Origin: Chitinophagales bacterium
GTDB taxonomy: Bacteria > Bacteroidota > Bacteroidia > Chitinophagales > Chitinophagaceae
DNA length: 48,944 bases
Assembly: GCA_015654695.1 (NCBI GenBank)
Contig: JAATGJ010000100.1
Location: forward strand, 1 to 48,944
Reading direction: 5' to 3'
Both the position numbers and the translations under genes were made by a program. A model generated the notes under the pieces. That model saw only the letters and a program-made list of their open reading frames with translations. It was not told the origin of the DNA and ran no database searches. This document shows positions 35,884 through 45,263 of this stretch, in pieces; position 1 is the first letter of the stretch, and every line of letters starts with the position of its first letter.

Positions 35884-36351
35884 TTACAGGCCGAATATTA
35901 ATCCAGCGAGCAGGCTCACAAAACCAATGATATTGACTACCTGCCTGATACTGTAAATGGATAACCATTTGGAGCGATACTCTTGCCAGTTGGCAGGATA
36001 GTCGGATGCTGTCCATGTATTGATGATCTTATTGAGCGGTACATTTCCTTTCAGCGTAAACGCTACATCAATAAGTAAGGAAACCAATGCTACCAGAGAG
36101 CATATAAAAAGGAAGCCTGAAGGATTGATCACACAAAATGATACAAGGAGAACGGATGCCGCTAATGCCAGGTAATACACTGTTGTCAATGAGCCGCGCA
36201 GGTGCTGATCCAGTAATTTCCTTGATTCAATATACGTAGCCGGCTGCATGCTTTTCGTTACATTTGACATTGCGAGAATATAAAAGAAGCTCTGGCTGAT
36301 CACTACCGCATAAAGCATCAGCGTGATGAATAAGGTGATTTTGATTTCCAT
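35884..36351 (-). CDS. Four-TM membrane protein, DUF1772-like
   Basis: 155 residues, four TM helices. The loop GNVPLNKIINTW, followed by a W-rich stretch and a conserved Arg (IRQVVNIIG), resembles the DUF1772 family. It is encoded 31 bases upstream of the cytochrome c lipoprotein gene, which suggests a common, perhaps redox, use. Not proven. Confidence 0.7.
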   Translation of the reverse strand: MEIKITLFITLMLYAVVISQSFFYILAMSNVTKSMQPATYIESRKLLDQHLRGSLTTVYYLALAASVLLVSFCVINPSGFLFICSLVALVSLLIDVAFTLKGNVPLNKIINTWTASDYPANWQEYRSKWLSIYSIRQVVNIIGFVSLLAGLIFGL

Positions 36352-36445
36352 TGTTTTAGTTTTTATATAGCGTGCAAATTAGCCTGGTGACGGGCCGGTG
36401 ACAATGGAGGCCTGGCTGGATTGTAATAAACAGTGTATGAATTGT

Positions 36446-36480
36446 AATAAAAAAGCCCCTCGTTTAAAACGAGAGGCTTT
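36446..36480 (-). terminator. Terminator of the M14-type peptidase gene
   Basis: Arms aaagcccctcgttt (36452-36465) and aaaacgagaggcttt (36466-36480) pair almost fully. On the minus strand a T-run follows, just after the gene stop at 36518. Confidence 0.85.
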
Positions 36481-36517
36481 GAATAGTTTTCAAGAAGGCC
36501 TTTCATAGTAGTATTAT

Positions 36518-37684
36518 CTATTTCTTCGCGATGTTAATAGTTTCATTTTCTGTGAAATACTGCCCAAGAAAAATTGTTTCAATAGCTGCCGCAAACAGTT
36601 CGGTTTGTTTTTGCTGTAATAATTGCTGCGCTTCTGTTTTATAATCCAGCGGTCGTTTGTAACCGGGATATTCTATTGTAAGTATGCGCATGGCTTCCCG
36701 GTTTTTGGAAGGATCTTTTTCGTTGGCAATAGCCGTTGACGCCCATGTACCGAGTGATACACCGCTTCCTCTTTTTAAATTCAGCGTAGTGCCGGTCATA
36801 TTTCTTTTTTGCAAGCTGCCTGCCGGGGCAGGAGCCGGATCTTTATAATAGAGGGCTGTTGGTTTTTTATGGAGATTATTACCAGTTACGTTACCTCCCT
36901 GCTGGTGAATATAGGAAGCCATCTTTACGGCAAGGCTGCTGTCTGATGAATAGCCTGACGCAAGACCATTATGATCAGTTCGCGGATCGGCATATATTCC
37001 GCCATAGTTCATATCTCTTATCGCATGCAGGTTGGCGATTCTCTGTGGTTTAAAAACCTGGATGAGTTGCAACAGCAACTGGTTTTCCTTTTCTATTTCT
37101 CTGCCTGCATGATCAAGGCTTTTGTTTTCATCAAAGGCTTTACCCGGTGATGGCATCTGCCTGTTCGGGTCCACCGCGTCCGGATCAGTATAGCGGCCTA
37201 TGTTGTCAACACTTCCTATATGTTCCGGTTCATTGATCGCTTTCACAGCATTGTCAGGAAATAAAGATGGAATAATAATAACCGAGTAGTAAGGTTGTTT
37301 TCCCTGCAGCAACTGGGTTAGTAAATGATAGGCTACTTCCACAGACGATAGCTCTGAACCATGAACGCCTGCTATTACCAATGCCCGCAGGTTACTGCTG
37401 CCCGGTATATAGTATGCATAGAGATTTCTGCCCTCCTGTGATTGTCCCAGCAGGAATTGTGATTTTTTATTTTCACTTATCACCAGTTCAAGTTCTTTGA
37501 GTGAGTATGACGATTTGTATAGTGAACTGCTGGCAAAAGTAAATGAAGCCAGGGTCGGTTCACTATTTATTGAATCAGGGAATGATCCATTCGCATGCTT
37601 ATTCACTGAAGCACCAGGACTTTTACCTGCTGCAAACAGCAATGTACAGGCAATAAGCGGCACTATGGAGATCATCCATTTCAT
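36518..37684 (-). CDS. Secreted zinc carboxypeptidase-like protein (M14 family)
   Basis: From ATG at 37684 this gives 388 residues with a signal peptide (KWMISIVPLIACTLLF). Zinc ligands His108 and Glu111 in VHGSE, His220 in NLH, and the DPNR substrate-binding motif (about 172-175) mark the M14 fold; TIEYPG near the end carries the general base Glu. The closest subgroup is the succinylglutamate-desuccinylase/carboxypeptidase type. It may trim peptides or peptidoglycan outside the cell. The 14 residues encoded before the ATG lack support. Confidence 0.88.
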   Translation of the reverse strand: MKWMISIVPLIACTLLFAAGKSPGASVNKHANGSFPDSINSEPTLASFTFASSSLYKSSYSLKELELVISENKKSQFLLGQSQEGRNLYAYYIPGSSNLRALVIAGVHGSELSSVEVAYHLLTQLLQGKQPYYSVIIIPSLFPDNAVKAINEPEHIGSVDNIGRYTDPDAVDPNRQMPSPGKAFDENKSLDHAGREIEKENQLLLQLIQVFKPQRIANLHAIRDMNYGGIYADPRTDHNGLASGYSSDSSLAVKMASYIHQQGGNVTGNNLHKKPTALYYKDPAPAPAGSLQKRNMTGTTLNLKRGSGVSLGTWASTAIANEKDPSKNREAMRILTIEYPGYKRPLDYKTEAQQLLQQKQTELFAAAIETIFLGQYFTENETINIAKK

Positions 37685-37746
37685 GAAAACTGTATTAATT
37701 GGAGTTTGAAAGCTGGCAGACAGCATATATCCGCCAGCGATAAATT

Positions 37747-39033
37747 TTATAGTTTAATGAATTCTACCCTGCGGTTAGCGGTCTTGCCTTCTTTGGTCTT
37801 ATTATCGGCGATAGGTTGTGTTTCACCTTTACCTTCTGTTTCTAAGCGGGTAGCCTCAATACCAAATTCAGTCGCCAGCAGATCCTTTACGGCGGCGGCT
37901 CTTTTCTTTGATAATTCCATATTGGCATTATCATCCCCATCGCTGCTGGTATGCCCGATCACTTTTATTTTGATACCGCTGTTATCTTTCAATACACCTG
38001 CAATTTCTTTTACTATTCCATACGATTCTGGTTTGATCACGGCGCTTTGAAAATCGAACAGGATGCCGGTAGTGGAAAATTTACCTTCTTCTACCAGTTT
38101 GTGTCTTGTATCAGGCTTACCGGTGGCTACTTTCAGGTTGCTGACATAAAAGCCGAGTTCATCATCGTTGTAGCTGGAAGTTGAAAGCTTAAAGAACAAC
38201 TGGTTGAATACATAAGCAGTGGCAAGGGCTTTAGGCAGATCATATTTTTTCTCCCCGTTTATCCATATCCTGATGCGTGACTCCTGTATCTGTACAGCTA
38301 CATGGGAAACTTTACCATAATATTTTTCCAGGTTAGGAAATTCCTGCTGGTCAGAAGTAAATGTTCTTTTACCATCTGTATTGCTGTATATCGTAGTATA
38401 GGTAGTGTTGCCGGCGCCAAGGCGGAACAATATCTCGGATGACTGGTATTTGTTTGGGTAATTCAGGAATTTATTATCCGTTGTTGAATCCGCATCACTG
38501 GCGAAGAACCCGAATGAGAACATAGGATAGGTATAGCCTGTATTTTTCATCTGGAAAATGACATCAAACTCCATTGTGAAGTTTTTAGAAAATAGTTTTT
38601 TATTGGATGTGAGATAAGAAGAATTTTCATACATCCGTATCCATTTGCCGGGGTAGCTGTTGAGTGTTACTACTTCACCTTTACCACCTGTATTCCAGTT
38701 CAGGGGAAATTCACCGATCTCATCCTGCTGAAAATCTTCTGCATAGATGATAGAATCCCCGGGAATGAAATCAAATTTGGAATAGCTTTTTATAGCGTTA
38801 TCTTCTGCAGGTTTTGCAACAGAAGGGTCTTTGGTTACAGGGGCATCGTTAGGTGCCGGCTGTGTATTTTTACCTTCGGCTTTGTCCAATGCTTTGTCAA
38901 TTTCAGCATCAATTTTTTTATCAGCCCGCTGCTGAGCTTTATTTTTTACTTTATTAAATACCCCGTTTAACTGGGCCTCGGCAAGGTAGCTGCCTGTCAA
39001 TAATATTGCAATGATGAATAACCTCTTTGTCAT
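37747..39033 (-). CDS. OmpA-family outer membrane protein
   Basis: From ATG at 39033 this gives 428 residues: signal peptide (MTKRLFIIAILLTG, cleavage after EAQ), a Lys/Asp/Ala-rich low-complexity linker, a middle region with a beta-sandwich, laminin-G/concanavalin-like look (WNTGGKGEV, WIRMYENSS, FEVD-type strands), and a C-terminal OmpA domain (about 320-428) with IKVIGHTSSDGDD, LSKKRAAAVKDLL and NRRVEFIKL. It would bind peptidoglycan. The 52 residues upstream in frame are not used. Confidence 0.88.
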   Translation of the reverse strand: MTKRLFIIAILLTGSYLAEAQLNGVFNKVKNKAQQRADKKIDAEIDKALDKAEGKNTQPAPNDAPVTKDPSVAKPAEDNAIKSYSKFDFIPGDSIIYAEDFQQDEIGEFPLNWNTGGKGEVVTLNSYPGKWIRMYENSSYLTSNKKLFSKNFTMEFDVIFQMKNTGYTYPMFSFGFFASDADSTTDNKFLNYPNKYQSSEILFRLGAGNTTYTTIYSNTDGKRTFTSDQQEFPNLEKYYGKVSHVAVQIQESRIRIWINGEKKYDLPKALATAYVFNQLFFKLSTSSYNDDELGFYVSNLKVATGKPDTRHKLVEEGKFSTTGILFDFQSAVIKPESYGIVKEIAGVLKDNSGIKIKVIGHTSSDGDDNANMELSKKRAAAVKDLLATEFGIEATRLETEGKGETQPIADNKTKEGKTANRRVEFIKL

Positions 39034-39163
39034 GATTTTTATTTTGACGCAAGGTATTTGCAGGACTATTAACTGAAAACGCAGCTCTGGATGAATTGGA
39101 AGATGAATGTAATGAACTGAAGTTTTTGAATAGTAGATATTGAAAGAGGATAAATGGAATGGA

Positions 39164-40282
39164 TCAGTGACCAGCTCTGATACTGACAATGGTTTTTAAA
39201 GGGTCAAGCAATTCTTTTTGTCTTGTAGGATCAATTCTTACCTCAAAGCGGGGGGTGTTGACAGGTGAAGGAATAAATAAAAGATCCATATTTGAATAGA
39301 GGGGGAAATCCCTGGTTACTTCTAATTTGCCAACTGTGGCCCAGGAAGAGTCTGTTGTTACTGACCTGATCAGGCCCACCTTTTTTTCTCCAAACAGGAT
39401 ATCTGTATTGCTTTTCGGAGAAAAGCTGACTGCGGCCGGGGCTAGCCTGTAGTTATAGGCGATTACTTCTTCGGTATCTTTCTTTTCAACGTGATCAGCT
39501 ACCAGCATGATCATTTGCTGGTATTGATTGTCGTGGCCATGCTCGGTTTCGCAATTGACGTATCGTATGTTCCGTTCACCGCAATAGATACTCAGCGAGC
39601 CATCTTTTTTTGCCTTTTCATTATCCTGCAGTATCGTATTGTATTTATCGCCGGATAATTGCCGGTAAAGAATGCTGTCTGTGGTAAGAAAAATATCATC
39701 AGGATCTTCATCGGGGTTAACGCTAATGGTTCTTGCGTCTTTTTCCCTGATATTTCCGGGCAGGTAACTGTTGATCGAAAATTTTCCGTTTGAGTTATTG
39801 TGCAGGGCAATGATACAGGCAGGATTTTGTGGTAGTAATTTCAAAATAAGAGCAGCGAATTTTTCCACTTCATCTATTGCTTTGGGGCTTATTTTGCCAA
39901 ACATCGTCAGGGTCTGAACGATGCCAATGCGGGAAAATATCCTGTTGGGATCAAATGTATAATACTTGCCTTCCAGTTTAAATTTAATATTCCTCGTCTT
40001 ATAGTTTTCAATTTTGATCAATATACCCGCGTCTCTTTCAAGTAATTTCCGGGCAGCGTTTACCGCTGTTATTTCATCATCATGCAGGTTTACATACACT
40101 ATATTTTTCGCATCCCCGTATTGTGACACTTTGATTTGCATGATCCTGTCGCCCAGTTTATGAAAAATGGTGCTGATCTTCGGGATGTATGGCGACTGGG
40201 ATGGGCTTTTCCGCATATTTGTCTGGGCAGCGGCGCATTGCAGAATAAACAAAAGATACAGAGGCAAAATGGTTTTTCGCAT
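39164..40282 (-). CDS. Secreted protein with M14-like metallopeptidase motifs
   Basis: 372 residues with signal peptide (MRKTILPLYLLFILQ, cleavage after AAAQ). I do not recognise a named family, but three M14 hallmarks are visible: HDDE (His67, Glu70), DPNR (about 111-114) and a later His161 in ALHNN, plus NCETEHGHD near 243-251 as a possible base. It could be a diverged zinc carboxypeptidase or amidase. The C-terminal 80 residues look like a beta domain. A second M14-type gene lies nearby at 36518. Confidence 0.7.
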   Translation of the reverse strand: MRKTILPLYLLFILQCAAAQTNMRKSPSQSPYIPKISTIFHKLGDRIMQIKVSQYGDAKNIVYVNLHDDEITAVNAARKLLERDAGILIKIENYKTRNIKFKLEGKYYTFDPNRIFSRIGIVQTLTMFGKISPKAIDEVEKFAALILKLLPQNPACIIALHNNSNGKFSINSYLPGNIREKDARTISVNPDEDPDDIFLTTDSILYRQLSGDKYNTILQDNEKAKKDGSLSIYCGERNIRYVNCETEHGHDNQYQQMIMLVADHVEKKDTEEVIAYNYRLAPAAVSFSPKSNTDILFGEKKVGLIRSVTTDSSWATVGKLEVTRDFPLYSNMDLLFIPSPVNTPRFEVRIDPTRQKELLDPLKTIVSIRAGH

Positions 40283-40463
40283 CAGGGGGTATTTTCAGAA
40301 TATTAGCTAAGTTAAATATCATAGAGGGAAATATCATCAGGGATTGATGGTATTTTATTAAATGGCTTCAATCTGTGAGTAAAATGAGAAAAACTACTAT
40401 ATGGATTATGGTAAAAAAAACCAATATGCAGTTATTAGAAAACCACCCGTGCAGGAAATAGGC

Positions 40464-40490
40464 CCGGGTAAATAGTTTATTTATACCCGG
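40464..40490 (-). terminator. Hairpin after the exopolysaccharide operon
   Basis: ccgggtaaata and tatttatacccgg form a near-perfect stem 10 bases beyond the stop at 40500. There is no T-run, so the role as terminator is a guess. Confidence 0.5.
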
Positions 40491-40499
40491 ATCCCTCTA

Positions 40500-41891
40500 T
40501 CAAAAAGCGTTCTTTTCTCCTTTAGCCATATTAAAAGCCGTCATGGCAACGATCCTTGTGTCAAGCCATAAACTCCAGTTTTCAAGATACCAGAGATCGT
40601 ACTGCACCCGGTCATTCATGTCTTTCACGGTCTTGGTTTCACCACGATAGCCATTTATTTGCGCCCATCCTGTGATACCGGGCTTCAGGAAATGGCGGAT
40701 CATATATTGCTTGATCAGTTTGGAATAATCGTCTGTATGTTTCAACATGTGAGGTCTTGGGCCTACGATACTCATATCGCTCATCAGTACATTAAAGAAC
40801 TGTGGCAGTTCATCAATGTTCGTTTTCCGCATGAACTTTCCCATTTTCGTTATACGGCTGTCATTTTTTGTCGCTTGCTTTTCGTTTGCATCCCGGTTTA
40901 CTTTCATACTCCGGAATTTTATGCAATTAAACGTCTCGCCGTTTTTCCCGCTTCTTTGCTGAATGAAGAAAACAGGTCCCCTTGACTCAAGCCATATAAG
41001 TAAGGATATAATGGGGATAAGCCAGGAAAGTATAAGTACAAGTACCAATGAACTTACAACGATATCATAGAAGCGTTTCTTGATCCTGCTCCCTACATCG
41101 TCAAGGGGTTCTTTCCGCAATGATAATACAGGCATATCGTTTAGGTAATCAATATGCACAGGCTTGCGGATAAACTGGTTGAGGTCTGGAATGATACGGA
41201 AGCGGATGCAGGCCTGGTCAGCCTCATTGATCATGGCATAGATGCCGGATTGCTGTTCGGGCGATATAGTGGAAAATATCTCTGTTACTTTATACTGTTT
41301 TGAAATTTCAATCACATTGTCCAGCCCGCTGATAATAGGGTAGTGTGACAGCTCATGTACTTTACCCGTTTCTTCAAAAAATCCCACGATTTCTGTCTTC
41401 ATGGGTTCCTGCTCAAGATAGGCTGCCAGTTTTTTCGCTCTTTCATTATAACCAATGATCATGATCTTTCTTACAATATGGTCTTTGTTCTGAAAAAAAT
41501 GATGAAGGGCAAGATGCATAAACCGGTTCATAAGAAGGCTGATAGCGAAAGAGGACAATACACTTATAATAAACAGCCTTGATAGGTCCGCCTGTTTGTA
41601 AAAAACAAGATATAGCATTACTATTCCCAGGAAATAAACAAAGGCATGCATAGTGTGCCTGGAAAATTTTTCAAACGAGTAGATATACTTGTCGTTGTAT
41701 ATATTTAAGGCCCAGCTTGGAATGATCCAGGCTACATTGCAGAAAAACCACAGATAGGTGTACTGCAGCCTGTCTGTTGCTGATATATGCGCCTCAAAAA
41801 TATACTGGCATATCACGAATACTACATTCAGGACAAGCAGGTCAAGCAAAACAAAGCTGATACGCAGCAGTGTGGTAAGACGTTGATTCAT
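40500..41891 (-). CDS. Exopolysaccharide initiating sugar-phosphate transferase (WbaP/WcaJ type)
   Basis: 463 residues: four N-terminal TM helices, a Rossmann-like cytoplasmic domain (about 135-250), a fifth TM segment (about 275-300) and the bacterial sugar transferase domain with FNCIKFRSM, DELPQFFNVL, GPRPHM and KPGITGWAQINGYRGET. It transfers a hexose-1-phosphate to undecaprenyl phosphate, the first step of polysaccharide assembly. It lies at the end of the operon, 114 bases after the dehydrogenase gene. Confidence 0.95.
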   Translation of the reverse strand: MNQRLTTLLRISFVLLDLLVLNVVFVICQYIFEAHISATDRLQYTYLWFFCNVAWIIPSWALNIYNDKYIYSFEKFSRHTMHAFVYFLGIVMLYLVFYKQADLSRLFIISVLSSFAISLLMNRFMHLALHHFFQNKDHIVRKIMIIGYNERAKKLAAYLEQEPMKTEIVGFFEETGKVHELSHYPIISGLDNVIEISKQYKVTEIFSTISPEQQSGIYAMINEADQACIRFRIIPDLNQFIRKPVHIDYLNDMPVLSLRKEPLDDVGSRIKKRFYDIVVSSLVLVLILSWLIPIISLLIWLESRGPVFFIQQRSGKNGETFNCIKFRSMKVNRDANEKQATKNDSRITKMGKFMRKTNIDELPQFFNVLMSDMSIVGPRPHMLKHTDDYSKLIKQYMIRHFLKPGITGWAQINGYRGETKTVKDMNDRVQYDLWYLENWSLWLDTRIVAMTAFNMAKGEKNAF

Positions 41892-42005
41892 AATGATCTT
41901 CTTTTAATGATTTCTGTAAATTCAAAGTCTTCATTCGGATAACGGGTCTGCTCATTTAGTATCGGATAAAATTTGAAAAAAACCAGGACGGATATTCCGG
42001 TGATA

Positions 42006-43316
42006 TTACCAGTTTATTCCTTTGTAATTCTTTTTTTGACGGATCGCTTCAGGCAACCTTACCATATCAATGACCGGGTGCCCTATTTCTACGTTAGCTA
42101 AAACATCTGTATATTCTTTTTCGCTGTTGTTTACAATGATCAGTTCAGATTCATTCATTAATTCACTTATCTGTACTTTCATCAGCTTTGATAAATGCGG
42201 AAAATGTATGTCCATATATTCTTTATGGGTACATCCGGTGTTTGATACCTGAACATTCTTATCATAGATAGCTATTTCGTATCCTTTTCCCAGCAGTATT
42301 TCTACCAGCATTACAGCAGGTGAATTATGCAGGTCATGGGTGCCAGCCTTGAAGCTTAAACCAAGGAAACCAAGTTTTTTCTTTTTGGTTTGCTGAATCA
42401 TTTCTACTGCACGGCTTACCTGCCATTCATTGGTTGTATTAATACTTTCAATCAAAGGGGTTTTTACATAGTTGTCGTGGGCCATAGCCTGAAGTCCTTT
42501 CAGGTCTTTTGGAAGCGAAGGGCCACCATACGCAAAACCCGGTTTGAAGTAACAGGGTGAAATATTCAGTTCTTTATCTGCGCAGAATATTTCCATTACT
42601 TTATGCGAATCAATTTTCAAAGCCGAACAAATATTTCCTATTTCATTGGCGAAAGAAACTTTGAGCGCATGGAATGTGTTGTTGACATATTTCATTAACT
42701 CAGCCACTTTTACATCTGTAATGATGACCTCTGCAGGCAATTTCCTGTAAAGAGACGCCACTTTTTCCGCTGCTCCAGGATGGTCTGACCCGATCACCGT
42801 AATAGGTGGGTTATGATAATCATGTACTGCAGTTCCTTTCCGGAGAAATACAGGGTTAGCGACTACGGCAAAATCTATATTCCTTTTTTTACCCGAGTAT
42901 TCTTCTATTATGTCCGCGAATTTTGCTGAGGTGCCGGGCAATACAGCGGATCGGATAGCAATAACATGGAAATCATTTTTTGCTCTTAGTATCCTGCCAA
43001 AATTTTCTGCTACCTTAAAGATATATTGCAGGTTCAGGTGACCGGTAGCAGTAGATGGAGCGCCTACAGCGATAATAGAGATTTCTGTATCCAGGATAGC
43101 TTTACTGTAATCAGTGGTAGCGGATATCCTGCACTTGTTGTACTCTTCACGGATGATATGATCTATGTCTTTTTCAATGATGGTGGGTAAACCGGAATTG
43201 ACCTGGTTTACTTTGGTTTCGCTGACGTCAACGCCAATAACGTTGTGCCCGCTGCGGGCCAGGCAGCCAAGGCTGACACAGCCAACATAGCCTAATCCAA
43301 ATACGCTGATGTTCAT
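42006..43316 (-). CDS. UDP-glucose/GDP-mannose dehydrogenase family protein with Cys-to-Ser at the catalytic position
   Basis: 436 residues with the full fold: NAD-binding GLGYVG (7-12), the central helix with ELMKYVNN, and a C-terminal UDP-binding domain (LGFLGLSFKAGT). Normal enzymes make uronic acid nucleotides through the catalytic Cys in GGSCLPKD. Here the segment reads GGPSLPKD, with Ser267 at that place (codon TCG) and Pro at the preceding position. Lys and Asn of the active site are kept. The enzyme may be inactive, altered in reaction, or use another residue. Its start overlaps the upstream gene by 4 bases (ATGA). Confidence 0.9.
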   Translation of the reverse strand: MNISVFGLGYVGCVSLGCLARSGHNVIGVDVSETKVNQVNSGLPTIIEKDIDHIIREEYNKCRISATTDYSKAILDTEISIIAVGAPSTATGHLNLQYIFKVAENFGRILRAKNDFHVIAIRSAVLPGTSAKFADIIEEYSGKKRNIDFAVVANPVFLRKGTAVHDYHNPPITVIGSDHPGAAEKVASLYRKLPAEVIITDVKVAELMKYVNNTFHALKVSFANEIGNICSALKIDSHKVMEIFCADKELNISPCYFKPGFAYGGPSLPKDLKGLQAMAHDNYVKTPLIESINTTNEWQVSRAVEMIQQTKKKKLGFLGLSFKAGTHDLHNSPAVMLVEILLGKGYEIAIYDKNVQVSNTGCTHKEYMDIHFPHLSKLMKVQISELMNESELIIVNNSEKEYTDVLANVEIGHPVIDMVRLPEAIRQKKNYKGINW

Positions 43317-45262
43317 ACTCTGTTGATGATTTTTATATAAGTAATCAGGGTTAATGATTCATCATTGGATATATGTTCACCCATAATAACAGTGGATTTT
43401 TCTTTTTTCATAAAAGAGGGTGAATACCATCCCAGTGTTTGGTAATCCGATGCCTCTATTGTGCTGGAATTGATAAGCGGGTCAAGTGTTAATTCCAACG
43501 TTGATGCCGTTTCCCTGCGCCCAAGTACATAGGTATTGCCTGAAGTTTGCATCACATATACTTCCGGGTGAAGGTGAAACGGTATATTGATTGAGTAGCC
43601 TGCTTTCCTGGCTTGTATCTGGTCAGATATCTTCAGGTAATCTTTTTCTTTATTTAATTCAACGCTTCTTGTATGACCAATTTTATCTTTCCTGTATCCA
43701 TTATGAGTAGCAGATACCATATCGCGGTCAATAGTGGTTTTCGCTTTGAGAATAGAAGATTTATAATGGTTGACCCAAAGCGTAGGCGCTGAGAATTGCG
43801 CCTGGTCCGAATTATTTATAGTAACCGTATTATGCGCCAGGGTGCTTACAAAATATTTTCTCCATTCGGTATGTGTATGATAGGCGTAAGTGCCCGGGTC
43901 AACCAAAAAGGGATAGCCATCTATATGTACGATCACTGACAATGCATCTGCATGACCATGCGCCGCTATGGAAAGATAGCCTAACGGTGCTGCATCAAAG
44001 TGACAATATACTTCCCTGTCAATACCCAGATGTTTGCGCATAATAAAATGTCCTTCTCTCTCATAAAAAGCAGATCGTGATGGCGACCGGTGATACCTGA
44101 ACTGGTCCCATACAGATTTACCATTGAAATGGGTGGTAAGCAGATGTGATTTCATATCCCAGGAAGCTCCGCTGCGTTTCAGTTCGGGCATGCTGAACAA
44201 AACAGCGGCTGTATTAAGGATCGAAAGAAAATTATTCGCTTCCACGTTCCCGTCCGGTAGTATAACTCTTCCATCATCCTCATCGCCATACTTCGGATGA
44301 TTCCCATTCATATCAAGTAGATTGTTGATATAAGTGGATATCGCTTTCAGGCTTTTGGTGTATTTGGCGGAAAATTTAATTCCGGAATGTTCTGCAGCTA
44401 TATACGACAACAGGAAAAGATCGGTAATGAATTGTATATGCCCGGCAGCTTCTTCCCTGTTCACACCGTTTTCACTGTGCTGGTTAAGCATTTCTCTTTC
44501 CAGACCCCGGCGGCTTTTTTTCAGCCATGCTGCAGATTCTTCAAACTTCCATAATGTAGAAGCGATAAATAATCCTGCATATTCAGCTATCAGGTTATTG
44601 TTGGCGGAAGAATGATACGAAGGATTTTTGGAACTATATACACAATGGGTATATATCAACGGAAGCCATACCTGTTCACGGAAAGAAGTATATTTCTCTT
44701 CTTTTTGCCAAACATCATCCTTTTCCAGCAATATCCAGCACCAGTACCAATTGATCAATCGCAGGTTTATTTCAATATTGCTATGCCAGTTTATTCCTTT
44801 CAGGTAAGGGTTTTGTTCGTTCCATGATGTCATAATGGATACGAACTGGTCCAGTTTTTTCCTGTCCTTTGTTATTTTATAATCTGTTAATAAAGGAATA
44901 AGAAACTGCAGCCTGTTCACCTCCCATACCGCTTTAGCGCTTCCAAACCTGTCAGTCCTGGTATCAATAGATTTTGAAAATGACAAGGGAAAACGTTTAC
45001 CCGAAAAAATATCTTTATGAAAATCCATCTTCTCATTAACTGGTAATGGATGACCAAAAACCAGGAATTGACCGGGTATCATGATTTCAGTAAACGAAAA
45101 ATCCAAATTCACTTTGTTTACTGTCACATGAGTATATACCAGTTTTTGAGAAAACATTTTTTCAAAGTAGCGCTGCTGAATTTGCCCTACCCTGAATAAG
45201 AGTTCCCGGAGGTTCATTGTACTTAACCGGCTATAATACCATTTTAATCTTCCAATAGTCAT
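43313..45262 (-). CDS. Heparinase II/III-family protein (EPS-cluster type)
   Basis: 649 residues. The N-terminal region opens with RLKWYYSRLSTMNLRELLFRV, as in heparinase-like proteins encoded in polysaccharide clusters, and continues as an alpha-toroid (to about 330). The C-terminal beta domain (about 390-600) has HGHADALSVI, DPGTYAYH and HNTVTIN, which carry the conserved His/Tyr residues. No signal peptide is visible. It may cleave or modify uronic-acid-containing chains. It is fitted tightly between the GT4 gene (1 base) and the dehydrogenase gene (4-base overlap). Confidence 0.9.
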   Translation of the reverse strand: MTIGRLKWYYSRLSTMNLRELLFRVGQIQQRYFEKMFSQKLVYTHVTVNKVNLDFSFTEIMIPGQFLVFGHPLPVNEKMDFHKDIFSGKRFPLSFSKSIDTRTDRFGSAKAVWEVNRLQFLIPLLTDYKITKDRKKLDQFVSIMTSWNEQNPYLKGINWHSNIEINLRLINWYWCWILLEKDDVWQKEEKYTSFREQVWLPLIYTHCVYSSKNPSYHSSANNNLIAEYAGLFIASTLWKFEESAAWLKKSRRGLEREMLNQHSENGVNREEAAGHIQFITDLFLLSYIAAEHSGIKFSAKYTKSLKAISTYINNLLDMNGNHPKYGDEDDGRVILPDGNVEANNFLSILNTAAVLFSMPELKRSGASWDMKSHLLTTHFNGKSVWDQFRYHRSPSRSAFYEREGHFIMRKHLGIDREVYCHFDAAPLGYLSIAAHGHADALSVIVHIDGYPFLVDPGTYAYHTHTEWRKYFVSTLAHNTVTINNSDQAQFSAPTLWVNHYKSSILKAKTTIDRDMVSATHNGYRKDKIGHTRSVELNKEKDYLKISDQIQARKAGYSINIPFHLHPEVYVMQTSGNTYVLGRRETASTLELTLDPLINSSTIEASDYQTLGWYSPSFMKKEKSTVIMGEHISNDESLTLITYIKIINRV

Positions 45263-45263
45263 A

